Source: Anaerobaca lacustris
GTDB lineage: Bacteria > Planctomycetota > Phycisphaerae > Sedimentisphaerales > Anaerobacaceae
DNA: 64,000 nt
Direction: 5' to 3'
NCBI RefSeq assembly: GCF_030012215.1
Contig: NZ_JASCXX010000025.1
Span: forward strand, 40,529 to 104,528
Position numbers and translations under genes: made by a program. The notes beneath the pieces are model-generated. The model worked only from the letters and a program-made list of their open reading frames with translations. It was not told the origin of the DNA and did no database searches. Below are positions 26,701 through 36,288 of this stretch, piece by piece (the stretch's first letter is position 1; each line of letters starts with the position of its first letter).

Positions 26701-27868
26701 CCGGACCCGGGCCGAATTCATCAAGTCCAAACTCGGAGAGCCCGACCAGGAGCGCAACAGCGAAGAAACCGGATGGTGGCTCGACTACCGGCACAGATAC
26801 GGGCTGCAATTCCGTCTGGATCGGCAGACCGGTTCACTGGTGGAGATACAGATCGGCAATGGATTCAAGGGGAGTCTGCGTTCCGGGATATCCATGTTCT
26901 CTACAATGGACGATGTGTTCGGCGTCTATGGCAGACCCCGTGAGGTCAAAACGGTCGGCGGTTCTCTGACGACGCACTCTGGCAACCAGGTACTCTATCA
27001 GCGGATGGATTTGCTCGGCAGGCCGGCGCACGCCAAGATCCACTATCAACAGGATGGCTTGGTGTTCTGGTTTGTGCCAGAGAAGATACAGCTGATCGTG
27101 GTTCACGAAGCGCGCGTCCCCGAGCAAGCCATCGTGCCTGCCGCGACCTCCGCCGTCTCGCCGGAGGCGCGAGCGAACTCGGCGATGCGGTTGAAGGACC
27201 TGGGCAAGACCTTGCTGATCTATGCCAACGACCACGACGACAAGCTACCGGACGAGTTGATGGACGTGCGCCGGCAGTATGGAGTCGGATTCTCCTGGTT
27301 GTATGACAACGTCGCCTATTTGGGAAAGGGCATGACGGTGCGCCGAGACAGGCCGAAGCGTCCGACCGCCTACGACACGACCCTGATCCGGAGCCGGACC
27401 GGCACCAACGTGCTGTACCTGGATACCCAGGTGGCATTCGAGAGCCCCGCGCGACTTGACGAGCTTGGCATTCGATACGAGCCGAAGCCGAAATCGGCGG
27501 AAGAGCTTCGACAGGAGGCCGAGATTCAGGCACGCGTGACCGTACTGAGCCATCTCAAGCAGTTGGCGTTGGCCGCGCATCTGTACGCCAGCGACAACGA
27601 CGGTGTCTTTCCCGATACATTGGAGATGCTTGAGCCTTACCTGAAGCGTGAAGAGGGCCTTCGGGTGTGGGTGCGCGAGAACGTCGAGTACACAGGGAAG
27701 GGCCTCAATCCGGCCAACGAGGCGGAGCGATCCGGCAAGCCCATAGCCTACAGTAGGCTCGGGCCCGAGGAGGCTGTTGTCGCGTTCCTGGACGGGCACG
27801 TGGAGTACGTGATAGGCCCCCGGCTCAAGGAGCTTGGCATCGAAATCCAGCCGGGGCGGGACCGGTGA
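23738..27868 (+). CDS. BlaR1-like M56 metalloprotease fused to a beta-propeller and four prepilin-like modules
   Basis: 1376 residues. The N-terminal part (1 to about 365) has about four to five membrane helices and the M56 zinc-protease motif His241-Glu-Leu-Ala-His245. A helix near 350-365 leads out of the membrane. Residues about 385-700 are propeller-like repeats resembling SMP-30/NHL proteins (DRLYLID, RTLWVVENRG, GNVWCTIS, GNAWVVV). Four modules then follow, each of the pattern LGKALLIYANDYGDRFPETL ... YLGKG ... YD ... T-V-FxD, starting near residues 727, 845, 1147 and 1268. The last has YASDNDGVFPDTLE and AFLDGHVEYV, as in prepilin H-X9-DG proteins. A BamE-like KLGEPD domain lies between modules two and three. 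GGAGG precedes the ATG. With BlaI upstream it should be a sensor-protease, with an unusual sensor domain. Confidence 0.8.
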   Translation: MDRVIDSGIETLNGVGEAFCSHAWSVFLQVSVLIAVLLVADLLLRRRVRAVVRYAMWTLVFLKLVLPPTLSLPTGIGYYRPEARVTSQEPTEPVLEQPAPIAEVRPVRHEPVVASPPVVDLSHANVVPAPALPAIVRPAITWQGLVFLGWLAGVLTLSIYLLRRVQYVRKLIHRSTPASETLSDMLTQCAAVLRLRSCPALRLSDDAPGPAVCGLFRPVVLLPASLAENLRGERLRTVLVHELAHVRRADLWVNFAQTLLLVAYFYHPLLWLANAVVRRLREQAVDETVLVALDAEAESYGTTLIDLAEMTNRRPALGLRLIGIAESRRALEGRIRHMITQPKPRTAKLGLCGLLAIATTAAVLLPMARAEDRSKQDLKLPTAKYKILLLEDRNDQDGDKDQYDDRLYLIDSSGHIEGAITGFHIGGSVGGAHVLAVDEQRRTLWVVENRGDRLWHFDLAGGKLLRKVPMPGVTAAAVDPATGNVWCTISAGRLGEGILQVISPSAEPVATHPIAGLDITHSVRDNSFWVVGKTVYRIGTNGKLLAEVPDQIPWTAVSVSVDQKTGNAWVVVRDHPQVPDSRSGLWVVDRNVRIQQRIDLGELMPFCVAVDSDNEVVWVGCLGTTLRYTTRGEKLKSARYASGFSVVPGRTPNEVFAAHEHGLCAAAVEASGAVSLGGFPMLGDHLSSGRKWLARVPFADAKLQSSPELADLARRPPKPEQFAPESAQKLAVLGKALLIYANDYGDRFPETLQGVRTFVGSEDFAWLMQNVVYLGKGKTISVRPDTIMAYDRTLLEKGEGTLVLFADSLVASKSLRELEALGIDVAAGPSAAARHKSATQLSALGKAMLIYADDHDDTFPDTLEQLKSDRAPDSAQRSMEKELTQIYGPRYAEQMGSRGSRMDASQLAWYREHVRYLGQDVKATDDPARVLAYDQTLLAECKGTNVLHVDATVEFVTPEQFAARVSQATDYARVVVEEGVGFDGIVVGRTRAEFIKSKLGEPDQERNSEETGWWLDYRHRYGLQFRLDRQTGSLVEIQIGNGFKGSLRSGISMFSTMDDVFGVYGRPREVKTVGGSLTTHSGNQVLYQRMDLLGRPAHAKIHYQQDGLVFWFVPEKIQLIVVHEARVPEQAIVPAATSAVSPEARANSAMRLKDLGKTLLIYANDHDDKLPDELMDVRRQYGVGFSWLYDNVAYLGKGMTVRRDRPKRPTAYDTTLIRSRTGTNVLYLDTQVAFESPARLDELGIRYEPKPKSAEELRQEAEIQARVTVLSHLKQLALAAHLYASDNDGVFPDTLEMLEPYLKREEGLRVWVRENVEYTGKGLNPANEAERSGKPIAYSRLGPEEAVVAFLDGHVEYVIGPRLKELGIEIQPGRDR

Positions 27869-28029
27869 GTCTGCCATCGACGATGCTGTTCCCCCCGAGA
27901 AAAAATCTGGCTCGCTAAGGCAAGACCGCTGGCGGGTTGTTATATTGGTGGGGACGCGTCGTTTCCCGGTATGGGCTTCTCAGAGGAGCCCGTGAGCGAA
28001 TGATCTGGATGCAGGCAAGGGAGGACACT

Positions 28030-29031
28030 ATGAAGGCGAAGAGCATCGTGTTGTTGGTGGGGCTGGTGGCAATTCTGGCCGGGCCCGTTGCGGCGCAGGA
28101 CACTCTCGGCGACCTGGTCGCTCAGGGCGGCTATGACTGGCTGGCCGGCCGATGGGTCGCGACGACCGACGAGGGCCAGGAGGTCACGTTCGAGCAGCGG
28201 TGGGTGCTGGACCGGCACGCCATCGTGTCGGAATTCCGGATGGGTGACCTGGCCTATCACGGCCTGATCGTGTACGTCCCCTATCGCGAGGAGATCATCC
28301 AGGTCGGCGCCGACAACCAAGGGGGCGCCTGGAGCGGGGTGTGGCGAGACGAATACGGCACTGCGGTCTATCGAATGGAGCGAAAGCAGCCGGATGGCGA
28401 AACCCAGAGGGCGGAGATCGTTCACAGCCGGATCGACGCCGATACACTGAAAGCGACGATGTACCCGATCGAGTCCAGCGGCTACCGTGGCTCAGAGCCC
28501 TGGGCGACGCTCACCTACAAACGCCAGAAGGCGGGGGCCCCGCAGGCCGCCGCTCCCAGCGCCGGCTGGACCAGCCGGATGACGCTCGGCGACCTGATGG
28601 CGCAGTACGGATACGACTCGATGATCGGCCGATGGGCCGGCCGCAACGAACAGGCCGAGGGCGACATCGACGTGCAGTACACGTGGGCCCTCGACAAGAA
28701 CGCCGTGCTCGTCGAGGCGAAGATGGGCCGGTTCGAGTATCGCGGGATCATTACGCTGGAACCGTCGGGCGAAGAGGTTGTCCAGGTCGGCGCCGACAAC
28801 ATGGGCGGCTTCTGGAAGAGCGCCTGGACGGAGAGCTACGACGGGGTCGTCAATCGGCACGAGATGCGCCGGCCCGATGGGACGGTCCAGCGGCTCGAAC
28901 ACGCCTACAGCGTGGTCGACAAGGACAATTTCCGGGTCACGGAATACGGCGTTGCGGCCGGCGGCTACCGCGAGTCGGGTTCCCGCAGTGTGACGACGTT
29001 CCGTCGTCGCGCCGAGACGCCGCAGAAGTAG
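28030..29031 (+). CDS. Secreted protein of two tandem homologous domains
   Basis: 333 residues with a signal peptide (cleavage near VAAQD). Two repeats of about 150 residues follow. The first begins LGDLVAQGGYDWLAGRW and contains EEIIQVGADNQGGAW. The second begins LGDLMAQYGYDSMIGRW and contains EEVVQVGADNMGGFW. They are joined by an Ala/Pro-rich linker (about 183-197). The fold looks like an all-beta lipocalin-like barrel (DUF1579-type proteins have similar GxW and late repeats), but I do not recognise the family firmly. Function unknown. The start at 28030 is chosen from the signal peptide; the frame upstream is not conserved-looking. A strong terminator follows. Confidence 0.75.
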   Translation: MKAKSIVLLVGLVAILAGPVAAQDTLGDLVAQGGYDWLAGRWVATTDEGQEVTFEQRWVLDRHAIVSEFRMGDLAYHGLIVYVPYREEIIQVGADNQGGAWSGVWRDEYGTAVYRMERKQPDGETQRAEIVHSRIDADTLKATMYPIESSGYRGSEPWATLTYKRQKAGAPQAAAPSAGWTSRMTLGDLMAQYGYDSMIGRWAGRNEQAEGDIDVQYTWALDKNAVLVEAKMGRFEYRGIITLEPSGEEVVQVGADNMGGFWKSAWTESYDGVVNRHEMRRPDGTVQRLEHAYSVVDKDNFRVTEYGVAAGGYRESGSRSVTTFRRRAETPQK

Positions 29032-29052
29032 GCGAGCGCACACGGTTGGTAT

Positions 29053-29088
29053 CAAGGGCCCAGACGCTGTTCGGCTGCTGGGCCCTTG
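29053..29088. terminator. Bidirectional terminator
   Basis: An 11-bp perfect stem, CAAGGGCCCAG (29053-29063) with CTGGGCCCTTG (29078-29088), lies between two convergent genes. Confidence 0.8.
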
Positions 29089-29104
29089 TCGTATCCGGCC
29101 TCGC

Positions 29105-29821
29105 TCAGAAGCGAAAGCGAAGGCCGAGCATATAGATCGGGCCGCCGAAATCGAAGCCCGAGTCCTTCTTCTCGATGTCGTACTGGAACTCGAGCAGGAC
29201 TTCGGCGTTGTCGTTGACGGCGACGTTCAGGCCGGCCAAGACAAACGGGAAGAAGCTCTCGCTCAGCGTGTCGGTGCCCTTGCGACGATCGGTATAGGTG
29301 ATGCCACCCACGGTCTCATAGTATCGGTCGCTCCAGGAGTCGATGAACCAGAAGTACCCCACGCCGGCGCCAAGGTACGGCCGGATCGGGCCGTCCTGGC
29401 CCAGCGGGTGCAGGCGCGCCGCCACCCGGACGTCGAGTAGCGACAGAGTGTCCCGGAACGACTGTTCGATCAGAACGCCGTCGACCATCTCGGCGTAATA
29501 GTCTCTGTGCGTGCCCAGCGACGAGCCACCCACCGACAGGGCGAAATCGAGCCGCTCGTTCGCGAAGAGCTGGCTGGACAGCTCCAGCTCGTAGCGGGTT
29601 CGCGTCGTGTCGCGCAGGGTCACCGGGCTCTCGATGGTCTGCATGCCGACCTTGAGGGCAATCCCCGGACCGTTGCCGGCAGAGGCGGAGTTCATCATGC
29701 CGGGCAGCATGGCAACAGTCGTCGCCACGGCTGCGATCCAGAGGCCCTGCCGGATTCGAGGCCTTCTTCTTACGCCATCGTCTGCAAGACATTTCTCGCG
29801 GGCCGTTTCTGTCGATGCCAT
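29105..29821 (-). CDS. Outer-membrane beta-barrel protein (OmpW/porin-like)
   Basis: 238 residues. The start at 29821 is supported by a strong AAGGAGG eight nt upstream. After a basic N-terminus, a signal peptide (about 21-47) ends at NSASAG. The rest alternates polar and hydrophobic residues in beta-strands (RYELELSSQLFA, LDFALSVGGSS, VRVAARLHPLG, RPYLGAGVGYFW) and ends with IYMLGLRFRF. A terminal phenylalanine is the classical insertion signal of outer-membrane barrels. Eight strands are plausible. Function unknown; the size fits small OmpA/OmpW-type barrels. It supports a Gram-negative envelope for the organism. Confidence 0.8.
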   Translation of the reverse strand: MASTETAREKCLADDGVRRRPRIRQGLWIAAVATTVAMLPGMMNSASAGNGPGIALKVGMQTIESPVTLRDTTRTRYELELSSQLFANERLDFALSVGGSSLGTHRDYYAEMVDGVLIEQSFRDTLSLLDVRVAARLHPLGQDGPIRPYLGAGVGYFWFIDSWSDRYYETVGGITYTDRRKGTDTLSESFFPFVLAGLNVAVNDNAEVLLEFQYDIEKKDSGFDFGGPIYMLGLRFRF

Positions 29822-29992
29822 CTTCACTGACCTCCTTCTTTGCATGTAACACGTTCAATCGGTTCGAGATTGACCTTCAACAGACAAAGGCATCTCGACG
29901 CCGCCCGGTCACGCTCGATCGCGATATCCGGGCTAAGGACCGCCCGTTGCCCTCTCGACAGCCGGCGAGCACACCGGGCGACGACGTGGGAG

Positions 29993-32116
29993 TCAGAGGC
30001 GCGCGATCTTGCAGGCGACGTCGCTGTGTACCGCTGGCAGAGGTGCGCTCAACCGACCCTGTTCGCACCGGACGCGCTGCGTCTCGACGCAGAGGCCTTG
30101 ACGCGTGTCCCACCATTGGACGGCATATTCGCCCGGCGCCAGACCCTCGATTTCGAGCGTTGCGGCCGCGATTTCCTGGGGTTGCTGCCCGGCGACGACG
30201 AGGTTCCACCACGCCGCATCCTGGTGGGACAGCCACAGATAGGCGCGATCGCTTCCCTGATAGCCCAGTACGCGCAAACGCGCGTTGGATGTGGTGGCGG
30301 TTGCCGCCGTCAGTCCTGCGAATGAAACGTCGGACAGGTACGCTGCCAGCGGCCGATAGTGGCGGTAGGCATTCTGCTGGTCCAACAGCTCCCACCACCA
30401 GAACATCGCCGTGCCCGATAGTCCGGAGAAGGCCGACGCCCAGAGCGCGTTGTGGAAGTGCACGCCCTCGGCGTCCTGCTTCATGTGGTCGCTGAGCCCC
30501 CACTTGTCGGTGGCCAGGCCGAACTCGCTGAGCAGGGCCAGCTTCTGCGGCGCGTGCTCGCGCAGGAAAGCCGCCTTCGCAAGGATGGCGCCGACCTCGT
30601 CTTTGAAGTCACTCTGGCCCGGCCGCAGGTAGTGGTGCGACTGCGCGACGTCCAGCGCCGCCAGCCGGCAGTCGCGAGCCGACGGGTGCCACGTGCTGGT
30701 GGTCCGCAGGTGGCGGTAGATGTCGATTTCGTCGAGATAGCGGGCGAGTTCCTCGTAGAAGCGGGCCGTCGGCTTGCCCGGATCGATCTCGTTGAAATAC
30801 TCCCACGCCGCAACGCTGGTCGAATAGGCCCAGCGGGCTACGGCATAGCGCATGAAGTTCTTCGCGTCCGCAATGGCTTGGTCATACGCCGCGCTGTTCG
30901 GGTCGGAAAGCGCGCCCATATAGAGGTCGCGCGTCAGGACGCAGAGCATCAGGTAGATGCCGTTTCGCTCGGCCGCCTGTACGATCTGATCGAGCATGAA
31001 GCAGTCGAGTGGATTGTAGAAGCCGCGCACGGGACGATTGGTGTCCGCCTCCCAGAGCAGTTCGGTGCTTCCGGCCGTTTCTCTCAGCGACAACTCGGCC
31101 AGCCAGGCGGCGCCGTCGCCCGAAAGGGCGATCGTCGTGCGCCCCAGCCAGTATTCGCTCTCGCCGGTGGTGAATTCCTTCTCGAAAGCCTCCCATGCGC
31201 TAGCCTTGGCGGGCGCATACCAGCGGTGGCTGCCGACCTGGACGTGCAGGCCGGTGGCTCCGTCGGTCTTGAATCGGCCGCGCAGCGTGTAGCTCGTGCT
31301 CGGACGAAGCGCGACCCGATGGGAAGGTGAGACCTCGATCGATGTGCCATCGGCGCCCTTGATTGCGACGCAGCGGCCCTCGCCATCCGGCAAAGGCATG
31401 ATGGGCGACTGGCGGTTCCACGATCGCGTCCACGCGCTCTTGCGGGCCTCGATGGCGACGGCCCAGTCCTCGCAGCAGGTCCAGATCCGCACGAAGTTTG
31501 CGCCGTTTCGCGCCAATTCGGCGAAGATCGCTTCGGCTCGGGGGACGTTGACGTACTGACCGTCGCCGATGAACGCGAGGTTCTGGCCGATGGCGAAGAA
31601 TGGCTCGCCTTGGGTGAACTCCAGGAACCTTGGGTCTCGCCGTCCGACGCGGAGGAACCCTCGGTTCTGCGACGGGACGCATTCGATGCGGATGGCCTCT
31701 GACAGCGATTGGCCGCTGTGGTCTTGCAGGCGGGCCCGGACCGCAAATGTTCCCGTCTCCGTCGGTGCAAACCTCGCCTTCCAGGTCCCTCGCCCGACGG
31801 GGTAGTGCCAAGCGACCGTCTTGCCGTCTCCGGGGAAGTCCCGCCGCTCGTAGTCCTGGCCGAAGAAGGCCGGCAGAACCACAGACTTGCCGCTGGGGCA
31901 CTCGATCATCAGGTCGATCGCCACCTCGCACGGATCGAAGGGATTGTCGTAGGTTCGCTGCGGCGTCAGCGTCAGTTCGAGCTTCTCATACCTGCCGACC
32001 TGTGCCGGGTGTGGCCCGATGGCCACCGGTGCCGGCGCAGCGTGAAGACTGGTGAGCCACCCGCCGAAAAAAAGTACCCCGACAAGCGTGCGCACAGAGA
32101 TCGTTCGATGTCGCAT
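29993..32116 (-). CDS. DUF5060 / GH5-like secreted glycoside hydrolase
   Basis: 707 residues with a signal peptide (cleavage near SLHAAP). Residues about 40-150 resemble the DUF5060 beta-sandwich (CEVAIDLMIECPSGK, GRGTWKARFAPTETGTF). A TIM barrel follows from about 170 (FFAIGQNLAF) to about 600, interrupted at about 250-350 by a carbohydrate-binding-like beta insert (LRPSTSYTLRGRFK). The GH5-type acid/base Glu443 lies in WEYFNEID and the nucleophile Glu531 in LLSEFGL. A C-terminal beta domain completes the protein. AAAGGAG precedes the ATG. The likely role is extracytoplasmic hydrolysis of a beta-linked polysaccharide; substrate unknown. Confidence 0.82.
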   Translation of the reverse strand: MRHRTISVRTLVGVLFFGGWLTSLHAAPAPVAIGPHPAQVGRYEKLELTLTPQRTYDNPFDPCEVAIDLMIECPSGKSVVLPAFFGQDYERRDFPGDGKTVAWHYPVGRGTWKARFAPTETGTFAVRARLQDHSGQSLSEAIRIECVPSQNRGFLRVGRRDPRFLEFTQGEPFFAIGQNLAFIGDGQYVNVPRAEAIFAELARNGANFVRIWTCCEDWAVAIEARKSAWTRSWNRQSPIMPLPDGEGRCVAIKGADGTSIEVSPSHRVALRPSTSYTLRGRFKTDGATGLHVQVGSHRWYAPAKASAWEAFEKEFTTGESEYWLGRTTIALSGDGAAWLAELSLRETAGSTELLWEADTNRPVRGFYNPLDCFMLDQIVQAAERNGIYLMLCVLTRDLYMGALSDPNSAAYDQAIADAKNFMRYAVARWAYSTSVAAWEYFNEIDPGKPTARFYEELARYLDEIDIYRHLRTTSTWHPSARDCRLAALDVAQSHHYLRPGQSDFKDEVGAILAKAAFLREHAPQKLALLSEFGLATDKWGLSDHMKQDAEGVHFHNALWASAFSGLSGTAMFWWWELLDQQNAYRHYRPLAAYLSDVSFAGLTAATATTSNARLRVLGYQGSDRAYLWLSHQDAAWWNLVVAGQQPQEIAAATLEIEGLAPGEYAVQWWDTRQGLCVETQRVRCEQGRLSAPLPAVHSDVACKIARL

Positions 32117-32404
32117 ACGCTATTCTCCTTTGAAACCATGTCAATCACGAGAGACAGCCTATCATCCTGCCTTCGTTCTGAGAAGGCCCCATGCTTGGTG
32201 TCCGGGCTTTTGGAGCAGGCCATCGAGACCGGCTCACCGAACACGATTGCCCCCGCGGGAGACCTCGCCCTCACGTGCCGCCTGTGTGCGGGGACATGGG
32301 GGCTGGGAAAGGGCTTGCCAGGGGGGACGCCGGCTGGTATCCTCTCGTCGTTTGATTCGTGGGTCGCAAGGGCAACGTTAACTCTTTGTTACGGGAAGAT
32401 TGTG

Positions 32405-34432
32405 ATGAGTCATCCGGGTCTGTCGAAACTTGATGAATTGTGCGTCAATACGATCCGTTTTCTGGCCGCTGAGGCCGTGCAGAAGGCCAATTCGGGCCAT
32501 CCGGGGATGCCGATGGGCATGGCGCCGGCCGGCTACGTTCTCTGGACGCGGCATCTGAAACACAGCCCGGCCAACCCGCAGTGGCACAACCGCGACCGAT
32601 TCATCCTCTCCGGCGGGCACGGCGGCATGCTGCTCTACTCGCTGCTGCATCTGACCGGCTACGACATGAGCCTGGACGAACTGAAGAACTTCCGCCAATT
32701 GGGCAGCAAGACGCGGGGGCACCCTGAGTATATGCCGGAATACGGCATTGAGGCGACGACCGGCCCGCTCGGCCAGGGCATTTCCAACGCCGTGGGCATG
32801 GCCATCGCCCAGAAGTACCTGGCGAATTACTTCAATCGCGAGGGCTTTCCGATCGTGGACTACAAGGTCTACGTCTTCGCCGGCGACGGCGATCTGCAGG
32901 AAGGCATCTCGAGCGAGGCCAGCTCACTGGCCGGCCACCTCGGTCTGGACAACCTCGTCGTGGTCTACGACGACAACCATATCAGCATCGACGGACCGAC
33001 CGAGCTGTCATTTACCGAGGACCGGGCCAAGCGCTACGAGGCCTACGGCTGGTATGTGCAGGAAGTCGCCGGCGACGGCACCGACATGAAGAAGTTCGAG
33101 AAGGCCCTGATCAACGCCAAGAGCGAGGTGCAGCGACCTTCGATCATCAAGCTGCGCACGCACATCGGCTACGGGGCGCCGAACCTGGAGAATACGGCGA
33201 AGGTCCACGGGGCGCCGCTGGGCGACGAGGAGATCCGGCTGATGAAACAGAAGTTCGGCTGGGACCCCGACAAGAGCTTCCACGTTCCCGACGAGGTCCT
33301 CGCCCACACGCGTCAGGCCGTCGAGCTGGGCAAGGAGGCCGAGGACGAGTGGAACGCACTGTTCGCGTCGTATGAGAAGGAATACCCCGATCTGGCGAAG
33401 GCCTTCCGCAACGCCGCCGAAGGGAAGCTGCCCGTCAAGATCGATTCGCTCCTGCCGACGTTTGACGTGAGCAAGCCAATCGCCACGCGGCAGGCCTCGG
33501 GCCAGGTCCTCAGCGCCCTGATGCCGCAGATGCCTCTGGTGCTGGGCGGCTCGGCCGACCTGACGCCGTCGAACAACACGCAGTTCAAAGGGGCCGAGGA
33601 TTTTCAGAAGGACGCGCCGGGCGGCCGCTATATCCGCTACGGCGTCCGCGAACACGCGATGGGCGCGATCCTCAACGGGATCAACCTCTCCGGAATCCTT
33701 CGCGCTTACGGCGGCACGTTTGCGGTCTTCTCCGACTACATGCGGGGCGCCGTTCGGGTGGCGGCCCTGTCGAAATACCCGTCGATCTACGTCTGGACGC
33801 ACGACAGCATCGGGATCGGCGAGGACGGACCGACCCACCAGCCGGTGGAACACTTCGCGGCGTTGCGGGCGATCCCCAATCTGCTCGTCTTCCGTCCGGC
33901 CGACCCGAATGAGACCGCCCACGCGTGGAAGTATGCCCTGGAGCATCGGGACGGCCCGGTGGCGCTGCTGCTGACACGACAGGCCGTGCCCGTGATCGAC
34001 CAGCGCAAATTCGCCTCGGCCGCCAACGTCAGCCGGGGCGCCTACATCCTCACCAGTCGGGGGAAACCCGACGTGGTCCTGCTGGCCACCGGCTCGGAAG
34101 TCGCGATCGCGCTCGAAGCGGCCAAAATGCTCGAAGCCGACGGCCTGTCACCGCAGGTCGTCAGTATGCCGTGCTGGAAGCTCTTCGAGAAGCAGGACGA
34201 TAAGTACAAGAACTCGGTGATCCCGCGCGATGTCAAGGCCCGCGTGGCCGTCGAGGCCGGCGTCGAGATGGGTTGGCGCAAGTGGCTCGGCGACGACGGG
34301 GTCTTCGTGGGCATGACGGGCTTCGGCACCTCGGCGCCGTGGAAGGTCTGCTTCCAGGAGTTCGGCATCACCGCGGAAAACGTCGCCGCCGCCGCCAGGG
34401 ACATGGTCAAGCGGCTCAAAGAAGAAGGTTGA
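32405..34432 (+). CDS. tkt: Transketolase
   Basis: 675 residues, normal for bacterial transketolase. It is a thiamine-diphosphate enzyme that transfers two-carbon units in the pentose phosphate pathway. The N-terminus reads FLAAEAVQKANSGHPGMPMG. The ThDP/metal motif is GDGDLQEGISSEA (about 165), and substrate histidines are in the GHPG and HGAP segments. The middle domain has GVREHAMGAILNG and TFAVFSDYMRGAVR, and THDSIGIGEDGPTHQP closes the active site. The start at 32405 is set by conservation; the frame runs upstream through non-conserved sequence. The 288-nt gap before it holds no other gene. Confidence 0.97.
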   Translation: MSHPGLSKLDELCVNTIRFLAAEAVQKANSGHPGMPMGMAPAGYVLWTRHLKHSPANPQWHNRDRFILSGGHGGMLLYSLLHLTGYDMSLDELKNFRQLGSKTRGHPEYMPEYGIEATTGPLGQGISNAVGMAIAQKYLANYFNREGFPIVDYKVYVFAGDGDLQEGISSEASSLAGHLGLDNLVVVYDDNHISIDGPTELSFTEDRAKRYEAYGWYVQEVAGDGTDMKKFEKALINAKSEVQRPSIIKLRTHIGYGAPNLENTAKVHGAPLGDEEIRLMKQKFGWDPDKSFHVPDEVLAHTRQAVELGKEAEDEWNALFASYEKEYPDLAKAFRNAAEGKLPVKIDSLLPTFDVSKPIATRQASGQVLSALMPQMPLVLGGSADLTPSNNTQFKGAEDFQKDAPGGRYIRYGVREHAMGAILNGINLSGILRAYGGTFAVFSDYMRGAVRVAALSKYPSIYVWTHDSIGIGEDGPTHQPVEHFAALRAIPNLLVFRPADPNETAHAWKYALEHRDGPVALLLTRQAVPVIDQRKFASAANVSRGAYILTSRGKPDVVLLATGSEVAIALEAAKMLEADGLSPQVVSMPCWKLFEKQDDKYKNSVIPRDVKARVAVEAGVEMGWRKWLGDDGVFVGMTGFGTSAPWKVCFQEFGITAENVAAAARDMVKRLKEEG

Positions 34433-34530
34433 TCGGGCTACGTCGCGGGTCGAATGAGAATCCTCTGCGGGCGTGCTACTGACGGGTGGCACGCCCGTCT
34501 TGCATACGATGGACGCATGGATGGACGGCT

Positions 34531-36261
<1,731 letters not shown>

Positions 36262-36288
36262 ATCGCCGCCGCTTTCGGAACGGTCGAA

